Program-made: the position numbers and the translations under genes
In this document: in pieces, positions 26,025 to 35,400 of the stretch
Numbering within the stretch: position 1 is the stretch's first letter
Layout of the letters: every line of letters begins with the position of its first letter
The notes under the pieces: model-generated
Told to the model about the DNA's origin: nothing
Database searches by the model: none
What the model saw: the letters and a program-made list of their open reading frames with translations, nothing else
Assembly (NCBI GenBank): GCA_034440495.1
Contig: JAWXCE010000038.1
Location: forward strand, 1 to 64,000
DNA length: 64,000 nt
Origin: JAWXCE01 sp034440495
Lineage (GTDB): Bacteria > Pseudomonadota > Alphaproteobacteria > Rhizobiales > Rhodomicrobiaceae
Direction of reading: 5' to 3'

Positions 26025-27369
26025 TGGCGGCCTTCCCCGGCGTCATGCGCGCGAGATAGTCCCGCGTAATGCGCTTGCCCAGCTCCACGGCGGGCTGATC
26101 GAACGGGTTCACGCCCAGCAGATCGGCGGCGAGAATCGTTTCGATCATAAAGTGCATCATGAGACCGCCCATGGCCTCCTCGTCAAGCGTGGGGATGTCG
26201 ATGACGCGCACTGGGCGGTTAGCTTCCACAAAAGCGTCGGCGATCGCTTGGCTCTGCGCATCCACCAGATCGGCCATACTGAAGCCCCCGAGATAAGCCG
26301 CGCCCGCTTTGGCGGCCAGATCGGCGGGGATGCTGGGCAAACCATATGATGGCGCAACGCGCAGCACAGTCATCATGTGATGCCGGGAGCCGCCGAGATA
26401 GAGCTGCATCTGGCTGTGCTGATCGACAGGGCCAAGCGCGGCGACGGGCGTCGTGCCCTTCTCGTCCTTGCCGAGACTCTCCGCCCAAAGCTGCACATAC
26501 CAGGCGGCGAACCGCTCCAGCCGGTCAGCGTAGGGCATCATCACCGAGACATTCACACCTTTGTCGAGATAGAGGCCAATGTTCACGGCGGCGCCAACGG
26601 CGGGTGCGAAGTCGCCGGGATTATCCGCCGCGACAAACGCATCGAGCACCATCCTGGCGCCACGCCGCGCCGCACGCGGATCGATCCCCCGCGCGATGAG
26701 CGGTAACAGCCCGACAATGCTCAAGGCAGAGTAGCGCCCGCCGATGGCCGAGGGGTTGTCCAGAACCGGAATATCGAAAGCCTCGCACACATCGCGCAGA
26801 CCATTCGCCTGCCCCAGTTGGCGCGCGTCAGACACGCCGAGGAAGAGGCGCGGGATGTCCGCCTCCTGCCCGCGTTCGCGCAACAGGGCGAAAATTGTAA
26901 GCATTTGCGACAGGGTTTCGGCCGTGCCGCCGGATTTGGAGATGACCAGAAAGCGGGCTTTGGTGAGGTCTATAAGGTTGAGGCCGTGCGCAAAAGAGCG
27001 TGCGTCGAGATTGTCGTAAAAACGGATGCGCGGGCGCTTTTGCGGGTTTGGCCCGCCTTTGTCGCCGGGGATCGACCAACCGCCAAGTTGCGCTAGCGTC
27101 TGGCCGCCGAGGCTCGATCCGCCGGTGCCCAGCACAATGAGCGTATGCGCGTCGTCACAAAGCTTGGCGAACGCCGCTTCAGCGTCAGCGATATCGCTCT
27201 CATTGTCACAAATGGCGAAATGGGCGAGACTGCGGCTGCGAGCCTGTTCGCGCAAAGCCTGAAAGCCCGGCTCCAGCCGCGATAGCCAGCCACCGAGTTG
27301 GCTTTCCGTCAACCCGTGCTCGCCAATGGAGGGGGCGAGACAACCCTTGATCGATTGAGAGAAACTCAT
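25990..27369 (-). CDS. pgi: Glucose-6-phosphate isomerase
   Basis: A 459-residue phosphoglucose isomerase, shorter than the E. coli enzyme (549) but of the length seen in several alphaproteobacteria. Sugar-phosphate-binding SIS features are visible: VLGTGGSSLGGQTLAQ, FLVISKSGGTAETLSQM, DNPSAIGGRYSALSIVGLLP with the catalytic Glu region, and DQHSQMQLYLGG. It interconverts glucose 6-phosphate and fructose 6-phosphate and feeds nucleotide-sugar synthesis used by galE at 52 kb. mutL begins within its 3' end. Confidence 0.95.
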   Translation of the reverse strand: MSFSQSIKGCLAPSIGEHGLTESQLGGWLSRLEPGFQALREQARSRSLAHFAICDNESDIADAEAAFAKLCDDAHTLIVLGTGGSSLGGQTLAQLGGWSIPGDKGGPNPQKRPRIRFYDNLDARSFAHGLNLIDLTKARFLVISKSGGTAETLSQMLTIFALLRERGQEADIPRLFLGVSDARQLGQANGLRDVCEAFDIPVLDNPSAIGGRYSALSIVGLLPLIARGIDPRAARRGARMVLDAFVAADNPGDFAPAVGAAVNIGLYLDKGVNVSVMMPYADRLERFAAWYVQLWAESLGKDEKGTTPVAALGPVDQHSQMQLYLGGSRHHMMTVLRVAPSYGLPSIPADLAAKAGAAYLGGFSMADLVDAQSQAIADAFVEANRPVRVIDIPTLDEEAMGGLMMHFMIETILAADLLGVNPFDQPAVELGKRITRDYLARMTPGKAANADTSASTDGS

Positions 27370-27469
27370 GATGCGCGCCCTTTAAACAGCTCCGGAGAGC
27401 ACTGTCTTAGCAAGGGCACCTTGAGAGGGGTAGTCCCTCACAACGTTTTTCAGGGTAACGAAAGCCTAA

Positions 27470-28882
27470 TTATCCTTTGGGCGCGCTTTCGATTGCCGAT
27501 ACAACGCCTTCCGGCTCTCCAACCACGGTTATAATCATGTCGCGGGTGTTAAGCAGCCGCACGGCGACCCTTTTCATGTCGGCAATTGTCACCGCATTGA
27601 TGAGGTCGTTGCGCTTCGCAATATAATCGATGCCTAGGTCTTCCATCTGGGTGCCAAGAAGCTGCCCGGCAATTTTAACTCCGGAGTCGAAACGAAGCGC
27701 GTATGAGCCAGTGAGATATTGCTTGGCGTTTTCCAAAGTCTCGGCGTCGGGGCCGTCTTTTGCCAGCCGCGCCAGTTCTTCTTCAATGACGTCCAGCGAC
27801 TGTTTAACGGACTTGTTCTCGGTCGCCACGCCTCCAAGAAGTAGGCCCGCTTTATCGAGCGGGTAAAGATAGGTGTAGACCGAATAAGCCAGCCCGCGCT
27901 TCTCGCGCACCTCGATCATCAGCGTCGAGGCAAAACCGCCGCCGCCCAGGACATAGTTCAGGATAAATGCGGGAATAAAATCTTCGTCCTTGCGTTTAAA
28001 CCCCTGAAGCCCGAACTGCACCACCGATTGCGGGTTGGCCATGGTGAGGACCTTGGTCTGCCGACCCTTTGGAAAAGCCGCTTCCGCCACCGGTGGTAGT
28101 GATGATTTTGCTGGGAGATCGCCAAAAACGGTGTCGAGAGCCGTCTTCAATTCCTCCGCGTTGATATCGCCGACAACGGAGATTTTCAGATTGTCGCGCG
28201 CGAAAGCCCTAGCGACGAACGACCGCAAATCCGAAGACATAATAGTCTTAACCGACTCGGCCTCGCCCTTAAGCGGCCTTGAGTAAGGATGCGACTGGAA
28301 TGCGAGCTTCAGAAACTCGCGGCTTGCGATGTTCTCCGGCTCTTTATTGTCATTAATGATGCTGGACAAAATCTGCGCGCGTATACGCTCCACATCGTCG
28401 ATTTCAAACCTCGGCTTGGTCAGCGCCAGACGCAAAAGATCGAACGATTCGCGTTTGTTGGCAGTAAGCGTCTGCAGCGAGCCGGTGAATGAGTCCAGCG
28501 CGGCGTCGAAACTCAGCTTGGTCGCAAGCTCCTCGGTGCGTTGCTGGAACTGGCGGCTTGGCAGATCGCCCGCGCCCTCATCCAGAGTGCCGGAAACGAA
28601 ATAGGCAAGCCCTGATTTATCGGCCGGGTCTTGCGCGGCGCCAGCCTTAAAGCCGAACTGCATGGCGATGAGTGGCGCCTGATGATCTTCGACAAGCCAT
28701 GCTTCGATACCCTGGGCGGAGACGACTTTTTGGATTTGCATGGCAAAACTTTGCGAGAGAGTAAACAGTACAATCGCTGCCGCGATGATGACGGTTGCGA
28801 CTATTTCAACCATCCGGGAGCGCGTTCGCGTTTCGGGCAAGACCGCAACGGACGCCCGGCTCTTCAATATCTGACACCTCAT
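27470..28882 (-). CDS. M16-family protein lacking the zinc motif (partner subunit)
   Basis: A 470-residue exported M16 (pitrilysin) protein. Its start shares bases with the upstream M16 stop (TAATG) and has GGGAG 7 nt upstream. A hydrophobic signal lies at about 24-47. Where active members have HxxEH, this one reads AYFVSGTLDEGAG, so it cannot bind catalytic zinc. It keeps the C-terminal arginine/tyrosine region (EVREKRGLAYSVYTY). Such proteins pair with an active M16 subunit and complete its substrate chamber. The gene order supports that pairing. Confidence 0.9.
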   Translation of the reverse strand: MRCQILKSRASVAVLPETRTRSRMVEIVATVIIAAAIVLFTLSQSFAMQIQKVVSAQGIEAWLVEDHQAPLIAMQFGFKAGAAQDPADKSGLAYFVSGTLDEGAGDLPSRQFQQRTEELATKLSFDAALDSFTGSLQTLTANKRESFDLLRLALTKPRFEIDDVERIRAQILSSIINDNKEPENIASREFLKLAFQSHPYSRPLKGEAESVKTIMSSDLRSFVARAFARDNLKISVVGDINAEELKTALDTVFGDLPAKSSLPPVAEAAFPKGRQTKVLTMANPQSVVQFGLQGFKRKDEDFIPAFILNYVLGGGGFASTLMIEVREKRGLAYSVYTYLYPLDKAGLLLGGVATENKSVKQSLDVIEEELARLAKDGPDAETLENAKQYLTGSYALRFDSGVKIAGQLLGTQMEDLGIDYIAKRNDLINAVTIADMKRVAVRLLNTRDMIITVVGEPEGVVSAIESAPKG

Positions 28883-30309
28883 TAATGAACTCCCGCGCCC
28901 GGTTGTTTCGGTGTTGATGGTCGCGCAACGTTGGCCGTCTGCGATGGCGCCGGGAAGAGCAGGCCAGTCACCGAGCGCTTGATATCAAGATACTTATTGG
29001 CGGCCTTCTTGACATCCTCGACCGTAACTTTGGCAAGCCGTTCAGCCCTTGTCTCGACATCCTGAACGGTACGGCCGGTCGCAAGCGCCCATCCATAGGT
29101 GCGCGCCATGCTCGCCTGATTGTCCGACATGTACACGATATCGGCGACGGCGGCGTTGCGAGCGCGGTCAAGTTCTTCCTGCGTCACGCCGTTTTCGCGC
29201 ACATCAGCGAGAACGCCGTCCATGAGGGCTTCGATATCCTCAAGTTTGGCGTCGCCCGCCGCCACGGCGTAAAAAGCGATGCTGCCAGAGTCGAGCGCTG
29301 CACCCGAGAACCAGCCGCTGGCGGAGGACGCTTTTTTCTCCTCCACGACAAGTTTCATGTACATGCGGCTGGTTTTGCTCGACCCGGCGATGCGAGCCAG
29401 CATCTCCAGTGCTTCCGCTTCGCTCGGCGCGGCGTTGGGATAAGCCGGCGCCATATAGATGCGTTGTAGCGTCGCCTTGCCCGCACGACTGTCTTTCAGA
29501 ACCACCCGGCGCTCAGCTGCGTGATCAGGCTCCTGCACGCGCGACCGCACGGCGGCATCAGGATTGGCCGGTATGACGCCATAAAATTTCTCGGCGAGCA
29601 GCATGACATCTTCGGGCGAGACATCGCCTGCGATCACGAGGATTGCGTTATTTGGCGCGTAAAACTTTTTGTAGAAGCCGAGTGCGTCCTGCCGGTTCAG
29701 CTTCTCGATTTCATGCTCCCAGCCGATGACGGGAATGCCATAGGGATGCGCGAGATAAAACGCCGCCTGCATCTGCTCCTGCAGAATGCTCAAAGGCTCG
29801 TTATCAACACGGGAGCGGCGCTCTTCAAGGATAACCTTGCGCTCTGTCGTCACATCGTTTTCATCGAGCCGTAGATTGACCATTCGGTCGGCTTCCATCT
29901 CCATTATCAGCGGCAGCCGGTCTTTCGAGACGCGCTGAAAATAGGCGGTCACATCATTCGATGTGAAGGCGTTATCCTGCCCGCCGTTACGCGCGATAAT
30001 TTTGGAGAACTCGCCGGGCGCGATTTTTTGCGTGCCCTTGAACATCAGATGCTCCAGGAAATGCGCGATGCCAGATTTACCGATAGGTTCGTCGGCGCCA
30101 CCCACCCTGTACCACACCATATGCGTGACAACCGGCGCGCGCCGATCCGGCAAAACCACGACTTCCATGCCATTGGCGAGCTTAGTGTGAAAGGCGCGCC
30201 CCTGCGCATTTGACGACGTATATGGAGAAGAGATCAGCATCATGATCGCGGCGGCCCAAATGGATATGAGATGAGGTTTGCGGCTAATAAGAGCGTCGAA
30301 GTTAAGCAT
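28882..30309 (-). CDS. M16-family zinc metallopeptidase (active subunit)
   Basis: A 475-residue exported pitrilysin-family peptidase. After a signal peptide (about 1-35) comes VVVLPDRRAPVVTHMVWYRV and the inverted zinc motif HFLEH in GIAHFLEHLMFKGT. The distal Glu lies in the VILEERRSRVDNEP region. It processes peptides or misfolded proteins in the periplasm. The inactive partner follows with overlapping stop and start codons. An inverted repeat CACGTCAC/GTGACGTG (30358-30415) lies upstream and could be an operator. Confidence 0.93.
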   Translation of the reverse strand: MLNFDALISRKPHLISIWAAAIMMLISSPYTSSNAQGRAFHTKLANGMEVVVLPDRRAPVVTHMVWYRVGGADEPIGKSGIAHFLEHLMFKGTQKIAPGEFSKIIARNGGQDNAFTSNDVTAYFQRVSKDRLPLIMEMEADRMVNLRLDENDVTTERKVILEERRSRVDNEPLSILQEQMQAAFYLAHPYGIPVIGWEHEIEKLNRQDALGFYKKFYAPNNAILVIAGDVSPEDVMLLAEKFYGVIPANPDAAVRSRVQEPDHAAERRVVLKDSRAGKATLQRIYMAPAYPNAAPSEAEALEMLARIAGSSKTSRMYMKLVVEEKKASSASGWFSGAALDSGSIAFYAVAAGDAKLEDIEALMDGVLADVRENGVTQEELDRARNAAVADIVYMSDNQASMARTYGWALATGRTVQDVETRAERLAKVTVEDVKKAANKYLDIKRSVTGLLFPAPSQTANVARPSTPKQPGAGVH

Positions 30310-30357
30310 CGTTACTCTTCGATGTTAAAGCAGGCGCGGATCTGCGTCCGGTCGCGT

Positions 30358-30415
30358 CACGTCACTTATACGAATGGACATCACATTGCGATCATTTCGA
30401 TCACAACGTGACGTG
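30358..30415. promoter_or_regulatory. Inverted repeat upstream of the M16 pair
   Basis: CACGTCAC at 30358-30365 and GTGACGTG at 30408-30415 are perfect 8-bp complements about 42 bp apart, with a smaller GATC-containing dyad between them. They lie about 50 bp upstream of the M16 start codon, in the gap behind the lipoprotein gene. An operator or a mRNA structure is possible; no known regulator site is recognised. Confidence 0.35.
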
Positions 30416-30452
30416 TCAAATTAACTAGAAGACAGGTTTAATATAGCGCCCG

Positions 30453-30953
30453 TTAGCGCGCAGCGGTTGCAGCGGGCTCAGGCGCGTTGTTGCGAGCCTC
30501 GATGGCGGCGTTCGCTTCTTCATTTTTCTTGATGGCGTCTTTGACGTATTGAGCCCGACAGCGTGGCGCCCGACCCGTGGTTCTATCAAATTCCTCAATG
30601 CCGCCCTTGCCGCTCCAGTCGCCCTCGCGGCAGTATTTCGTTTCTTTCTCAATGGCGGCTGCGGCGTCTGCCTTTCTCTGTAGATCGGGATCGTTTGGCC
30701 ATTGTTGCGCCGACGCGATGTTACGTTCGCCCGGTTCTGGCAGGCGGTCTTTAGATGGAGGCATCACGATGCCGGGGCGGTCTGGCAAATCCGGACCTTC
30801 GGCTTTTTTGCTGGAGAGATTTATCCCGGCAGCTTCCAGAATAGGAGCATTAAAATCCACATCCATGCCCTCGGCGCACCCTGCGGCAAGAGCTGCGATG
30901 CTTAAAGCAGCTATCGTTCGCGAAATGGAAAACCCGGATTTCAACACGTTCAT
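30453..30953 (-). CDS. Predicted lipoprotein of unknown function
   Basis: A 166-residue protein with a lipoprotein signal: a hydrophobic stretch followed by LAALAAGC (lipobox, Cys at about 26). The mature part is hydrophilic and rich in Pro, Asp and Lys, with PDLPDRPGIVMPPSKDRLP and a C-terminal helical tail. Proteins of this look sit next to lspA and the M16 genes in many alphaproteobacteria; no function is known. Cleavage by the signal peptidase encoded next door is expected for any lipoprotein. Confidence 0.75.
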   Translation of the reverse strand: MNVLKSGFSISRTIAALSIAALAAGCAEGMDVDFNAPILEAAGINLSSKKAEGPDLPDRPGIVMPPSKDRLPEPGERNIASAQQWPNDPDLQRKADAAAAIEKETKYCREGDWSGKGGIEEFDRTTGRAPRCRAQYVKDAIKKNEEANAAIEARNNAPEPAATAAR

Positions 30954-30994
30954 ATGTCTGCGCTCCTGCGAATCGTAACCGCAAGTATATTAAA

Positions 30995-31507
30995 CTACGG
31001 GGCTTTTGCGACGGTTTTGTGGCCCGCAAAAAGCGACTCCGCCAGCAGCCCGATGACGCCTGCCACAATCGCCACATCAGCGATATTAAAGACATACCAG
31101 GAAAAGCTGGCATAATGAAACGAGAAAAAATCCGCGACCGCGCCGTAAACAATGCGATCCACCGTGTTACCCAGCGCGCCGCCAACGATGAGACCGACAG
31201 ACGCCGCCGTCCAGCGCGACACCATATGGGCCAGCCAAAGCGTTAGCGCCACGGCCGCCACGAGCGACAGCCCGATCAGTACAAGCTTGCCATTAGCGCT
31301 GTTCTGCGGGAGCAGGCCATAGGACACGCCCGGATTCCACACCATCACAAGATCGAGATACGGCGCAACGCTGACTTTGCCGCGCTTCGCAATCTCGTAC
31401 ACATGAATCATCCAGTATTTGTGCGCCTGATCCACCGCGAACACGAGCGCGGCGATGGCGAGGCCAAACGCGCTATACCTGCCCCACGCCCAGTTATATC
31501 GCCTCAT
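30995..31507 (-). CDS. lspA: Lipoprotein signal peptidase (SPase II)
   Basis: A 170-residue membrane aspartic peptidase with four helices. GGALGNTVDRIVYGAVADFF holds the first catalytic Asp and YVFNIADVAIVAG the second; VAPYLDLVMVWNPGVSYG is the conserved loop. The start at 31507 gives MRRYNWAWGRY and overlaps the end of the DUF817 gene by 14 nt. It cleaves prolipoproteins after diacylglyceryl transfer in the inner membrane. Its place behind ileS is the classic arrangement, with DUF817 inserted between. Confidence 0.95.
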   Translation of the reverse strand: MRRYNWAWGRYSAFGLAIAALVFAVDQAHKYWMIHVYEIAKRGKVSVAPYLDLVMVWNPGVSYGLLPQNSANGKLVLIGLSLVAAVALTLWLAHMVSRWTAASVGLIVGGALGNTVDRIVYGAVADFFSFHYASFSWYVFNIADVAIVAGVIGLLAESLFAGHKTVAKAP

Positions 31508-32408
31508 CAAGCAGTTCCTTCTTTCGCGCCTGACCCACGCGCTCGCCAACATCTGGCAGGCGCGGCCTGTTCACGAGCGTGACTAGCACGAAACTGATGA
31601 TGAGCAAAAGATACCACGAGCCAAGCTTTTGCAGGCTTACCGACTGCCATTCGCGCTGGCCCGGGTAAATCCAGGTGCCTGTCGCCGTGCCGATGTTCTC
31701 CGCGATCCAGAGGAAAAGCGCGGTGAGGAAAGCGGCGGTTAGCAGCGGCATCCATCGGATTTGGGCGTCGACGCAAAAATAGATCCGTACGCGCCAGAAC
31801 AGCGCTGCCGTGGCCGCGAATAGAGCCCAGCGCAGATCGGCGGCGAAATGATGGGTAAAGAAATTGACGTAGATCGCCAGTGATAGCGCGACGGTGAGCC
31901 AGAACGGCGGATAGTTGCTGAAGCGCATGTCGAAGATGCGAATAGCGCGCGCCATGTAGCTGCCCACCGCCGCATACATGAAGCCAGTGAACAGCGGCAC
32001 GCCGCCGATCTTCATGATGGCCGCTTCCGGATAACTCCATGATCCCATATAAGTTTTAAACAGCTCCATGATGGTGCCGACCACGTGGTAGATGAGGATG
32101 ACTTTCGCCTCTTCGAAGCTCTCCAGCTTGAAATAGAGAAACCCCACCTGAATGGCGATGGCGGAGATGAACAGCGCATCGTAACGATGCAAGGCCCAAT
32201 CCGTGCTCCAGATGAGCTTGGTGACGATCAGCAGCCCAAGCATTATGCCCGCGAAGAGACAACACCACGCCTGTTTGAGACCAAAGAGGATAAATTCCGC
32301 GAGCGGCGCAGGAAGCTGTCGCACGAGCCGTCGGATGCGCCGCCGCAGCGGATCGAGCAGCGGGCCAATGGGGTGCGGCGCGTTTTGCCGCAAGACCCTG
32401 TTATCCAT
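31494..32408 (-). CDS. DUF817 integral membrane protein
   Basis: A 304-residue polytopic protein with about eight hydrophobic helices. It shows DUF817 features: FILFGLKQAWCCLFAGIML, YHVVGTIMELFKTYMGSW, GGVPLFTGFMYAAVGSYM and AENIGTATGTWIYPGQ. The function of the family is unknown. The conserved acidic and histidine residues inside helices hint at a transport or lipid enzyme role, but this is speculation. The gene overlaps both ileS (8 nt) and lspA (14 nt), so it is cotranscribed and probably translationally coupled. Confidence 0.88.
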   Translation of the reverse strand: MDNRVLRQNAPHPIGPLLDPLRRRIRRLVRQLPAPLAEFILFGLKQAWCCLFAGIMLGLLIVTKLIWSTDWALHRYDALFISAIAIQVGFLYFKLESFEEAKVILIYHVVGTIMELFKTYMGSWSYPEAAIMKIGGVPLFTGFMYAAVGSYMARAIRIFDMRFSNYPPFWLTVALSLAIYVNFFTHHFAADLRWALFAATAALFWRVRIYFCVDAQIRWMPLLTAAFLTALFLWIAENIGTATGTWIYPGQREWQSVSLQKLGSWYLLLIISFVLVTLVNRPRLPDVGERVGQARKKELLDEAI

Positions 32409-35400
32409 GCGCCGACTTGTGGCGGGCGTCCCATTCGCGGACGGCTGCGGCGTCGCGCGGGGTGATGTCGGGGAATTCCGCGTCGGCGCCCACGTCGGGC
32501 GAGATGCGCCACGAACGCGCGCATTTGCGCCCCTCGGCCCGCGCGGGGACGACTGCTACGCCGGGGGCGTCAAACATCGACTCGAAACAGTCCTCGGGAC
32601 CTTTTCCCTGTATGATCGTCGCCGCGCTGGTTATCGTAATCTCCGCCCAATCTTCGTTTTCGAATGCTTCATATCGGACTGGGTCTTGGACATAAATTGT
32701 GACCACAGCTTCTAGACTAGAGCCGATACGCTTCTCGCGACGCTCGACTTCGAGAGCGCCCGTGACAACACGTCGGGCATCCCAGATGAGAGACCATTTA
32801 GCGGCGAAGTTCGCATCTGCGCGCCACTCAGCGGGGATTTCGGGGAAGGTGCGCAGGTGCACCGACCCCTTTTCGTCCGGGTGGCGCGCCAGCCAGGCTT
32901 CCTCGGTGGTGAAGCACAGGATGGGCGCGAGCCACGCGGTGAGACAGGAGAACACCTCGTCGAGCACGGTAAGGCAGGCGCGGCGCTTCGCCGATGAGTG
33001 CGGCTCGCAATACATCGCGTCCTTGCGGATATCCAGGTAGACGGCCGAGAGGTCGGTGGTGCAGAAGTTGAACAGCAGCGTGAAGACGCGGCGGAAGTCA
33101 TATTCAGCGTAGGCGGCCCTCACTTGCTCGTCGAGTTCGGACAGGCGATGCAACACCCAGCGCTCTAGCTCAGGCATATCGGCGTATTCGACGCGCAGTT
33201 CCGGCTTGTAATGCGACAGCGCGCCGAGCAAAAAGCGCAGCGTATTGCGCAGCTTGCGGTAACTATCCGTCGCCGCCTGCACGATGCTTTGCCCGAAGCG
33301 GATGTCGTTCTCGAAATCGGACGAGGCCACCCACAGCCGCAAAATCTCCGCGCCGCTCGTCTCCATCACCTTTTGCGGGGACAGCGCGTTGCCGCCCGAT
33401 TTCGACATTTTCTCCTGCTTCTCGTCGAGGATGAAGCCATGGGTGAGCACCGCGTCATAAGGAGCGCGCCCGCGCGTGCCGCACGCCTCCAGCAGCGAGG
33501 AATGGAACCAGCCGCGATGCTGGTCCGAGCCTTCGAGGTAAAGACTGGCGGGCCAGGCCAAATCCTTACGCTTTTCCAGCACGAAGGCGTGCGTGCAGCC
33601 CGAGTCGAACCACACATCGAGAATATCCCGCACCTGCTCCCAATCGCCTGGGTTATTGACTAGCCCGCCGAGGAACCGCTCCCGCGCCCCCTCCGCAAAC
33701 CACGCGTCCGCCCCCTCCGCCGCGAAGGCGTCCGTGATGCGTTTGACAATTTCGTCATTGCGAGCAGCGTCGCGACGAAGCAATCCATCGTCCGCGCTCC
33801 TGGCTTTTTTGGATTGCTTCCCCTTCGCTTCGCTCCGGGTCGCAGTGACGGCGGAGAGCGCAGCTTGGGCGGGGCGGGGCAGCATTTCGCCGGTTTCCTT
33901 GTGCACGAACACGGTGATCGGCACGCCCCAGGCGCGCTGGCGCGAGACCACCCAATCCGGGCGCTTCTCGATCATGCCGTTGATGCGGTTGCGCCCGCTC
34001 TCGGGGTAAAATTGCGTGTCGCTGATAGCGGACAGCGCGAGGTCGCGGATGGTCTGATCGTTGCTTTTTTTCTGCGCTACCGCTTCGCTACTTGAGCGCG
34101 GGACACCCTTCACCTTCACCGGCTTGTCGAGGCTGATGAACCATTGCGGGGTGTTGCGGAAAATGACCGGCGCTTTCGAGCGCCACGAATGCGGATATTG
34201 GTGCCGCAGCTTGCCCATGGCGAGCAGCGCGCCCGCGTCCTTCAGCGCCTGCACCACGGCGGCGTTGGCGTAGGCCATGTCGTCGAGCTTGCCAAACGAG
34301 CCGTAGTCGTCCACGATGCGCTTTGGATTCGCGCCGCCGAACAGCGGCACGTGCGGGAAATAATGCCCGTCGGGCTGGACGGTGTGCGGCACGTCGTCGA
34401 TGCCGTCCGCGGCGAACGTCGCCTTGTTGGAGATGTAAAGCCCGTAGTCGTCCACCCCATGCCCCGGGGCGATATGGACGAAGCCAGTGCCGGTATCGTC
34501 CGTTACGAAATCGCCTTCATACAGTCGCACTGGAAAATTGTACCCACGTTCGTACAGCGGGTGCCGACAAATAAGTTTCTTTGGATTAACGTCCTTCAGC
34601 CGCTTCCAAGCATCAATGCGCGCCGCTTTTTTCGCATTTTCTGCGAGAGAGTCGGCAAACACGAGAACATCACCAGGTTTGGCCCAGTTATCGGCCGGAG
34701 CTTCCGTAACTTTGTAAGCGCCGTATTTGATCTTCGGCGAGAAGGCAATGGCGCGGTTGCCCGGCAGCGTCCAAGGCGTCGTCGTCCAAATTACTATTGA
34801 TGCGCTATCAATTTTTTCGGCGTTAAATACTAGGTCGATCAGCGCTTCTTTCGGCAAATCCCACTCTTCTGAGCCTGGCTTAAATGGACTGATAGGGAAC
34901 TTCACGAACACGGTCGGGCTGACATGCTCGTGATACTCCACCTCCGCCTCGGCCAGCGCCGTGCGCTCGACAACCGACCACATCACCGGCTTCGAGCCGC
35001 GATACAGCGAGCCGTTCATGGCGAATTTGCACAGCTCGCCCGCGATCACCGCCTCCGCGTCATAGCTCATCGTGGTGTAGGGGTTGTCCCAATCCGCCTC
35101 GATGCCAAGCCGCTTGAACTCGTTTTTCTGCTCGCCCACCCAATGCTCGGCAAAGCGGCGGCACTCGCCGCGAAACTCGTTGGTCGGGATTTCGTCCTTG
35201 GAGCGGTTCGAGCCGCCCGCACGATATTTCTCCTCGATCTTCCACTCAATGGGCAGGCCGTGGCAGTCCCAGCCCGGCACGTAATTGGCGTCGCGGCCCA
35301 TCATCTGCTGCGAGCGCACCACCGTGTCCTTCAGGATTTTATTCAGCGCGTGGCCGATGTGAATTTGGCCGTTGGCGTAGGGCGGGCCGTCATGCAGGAT

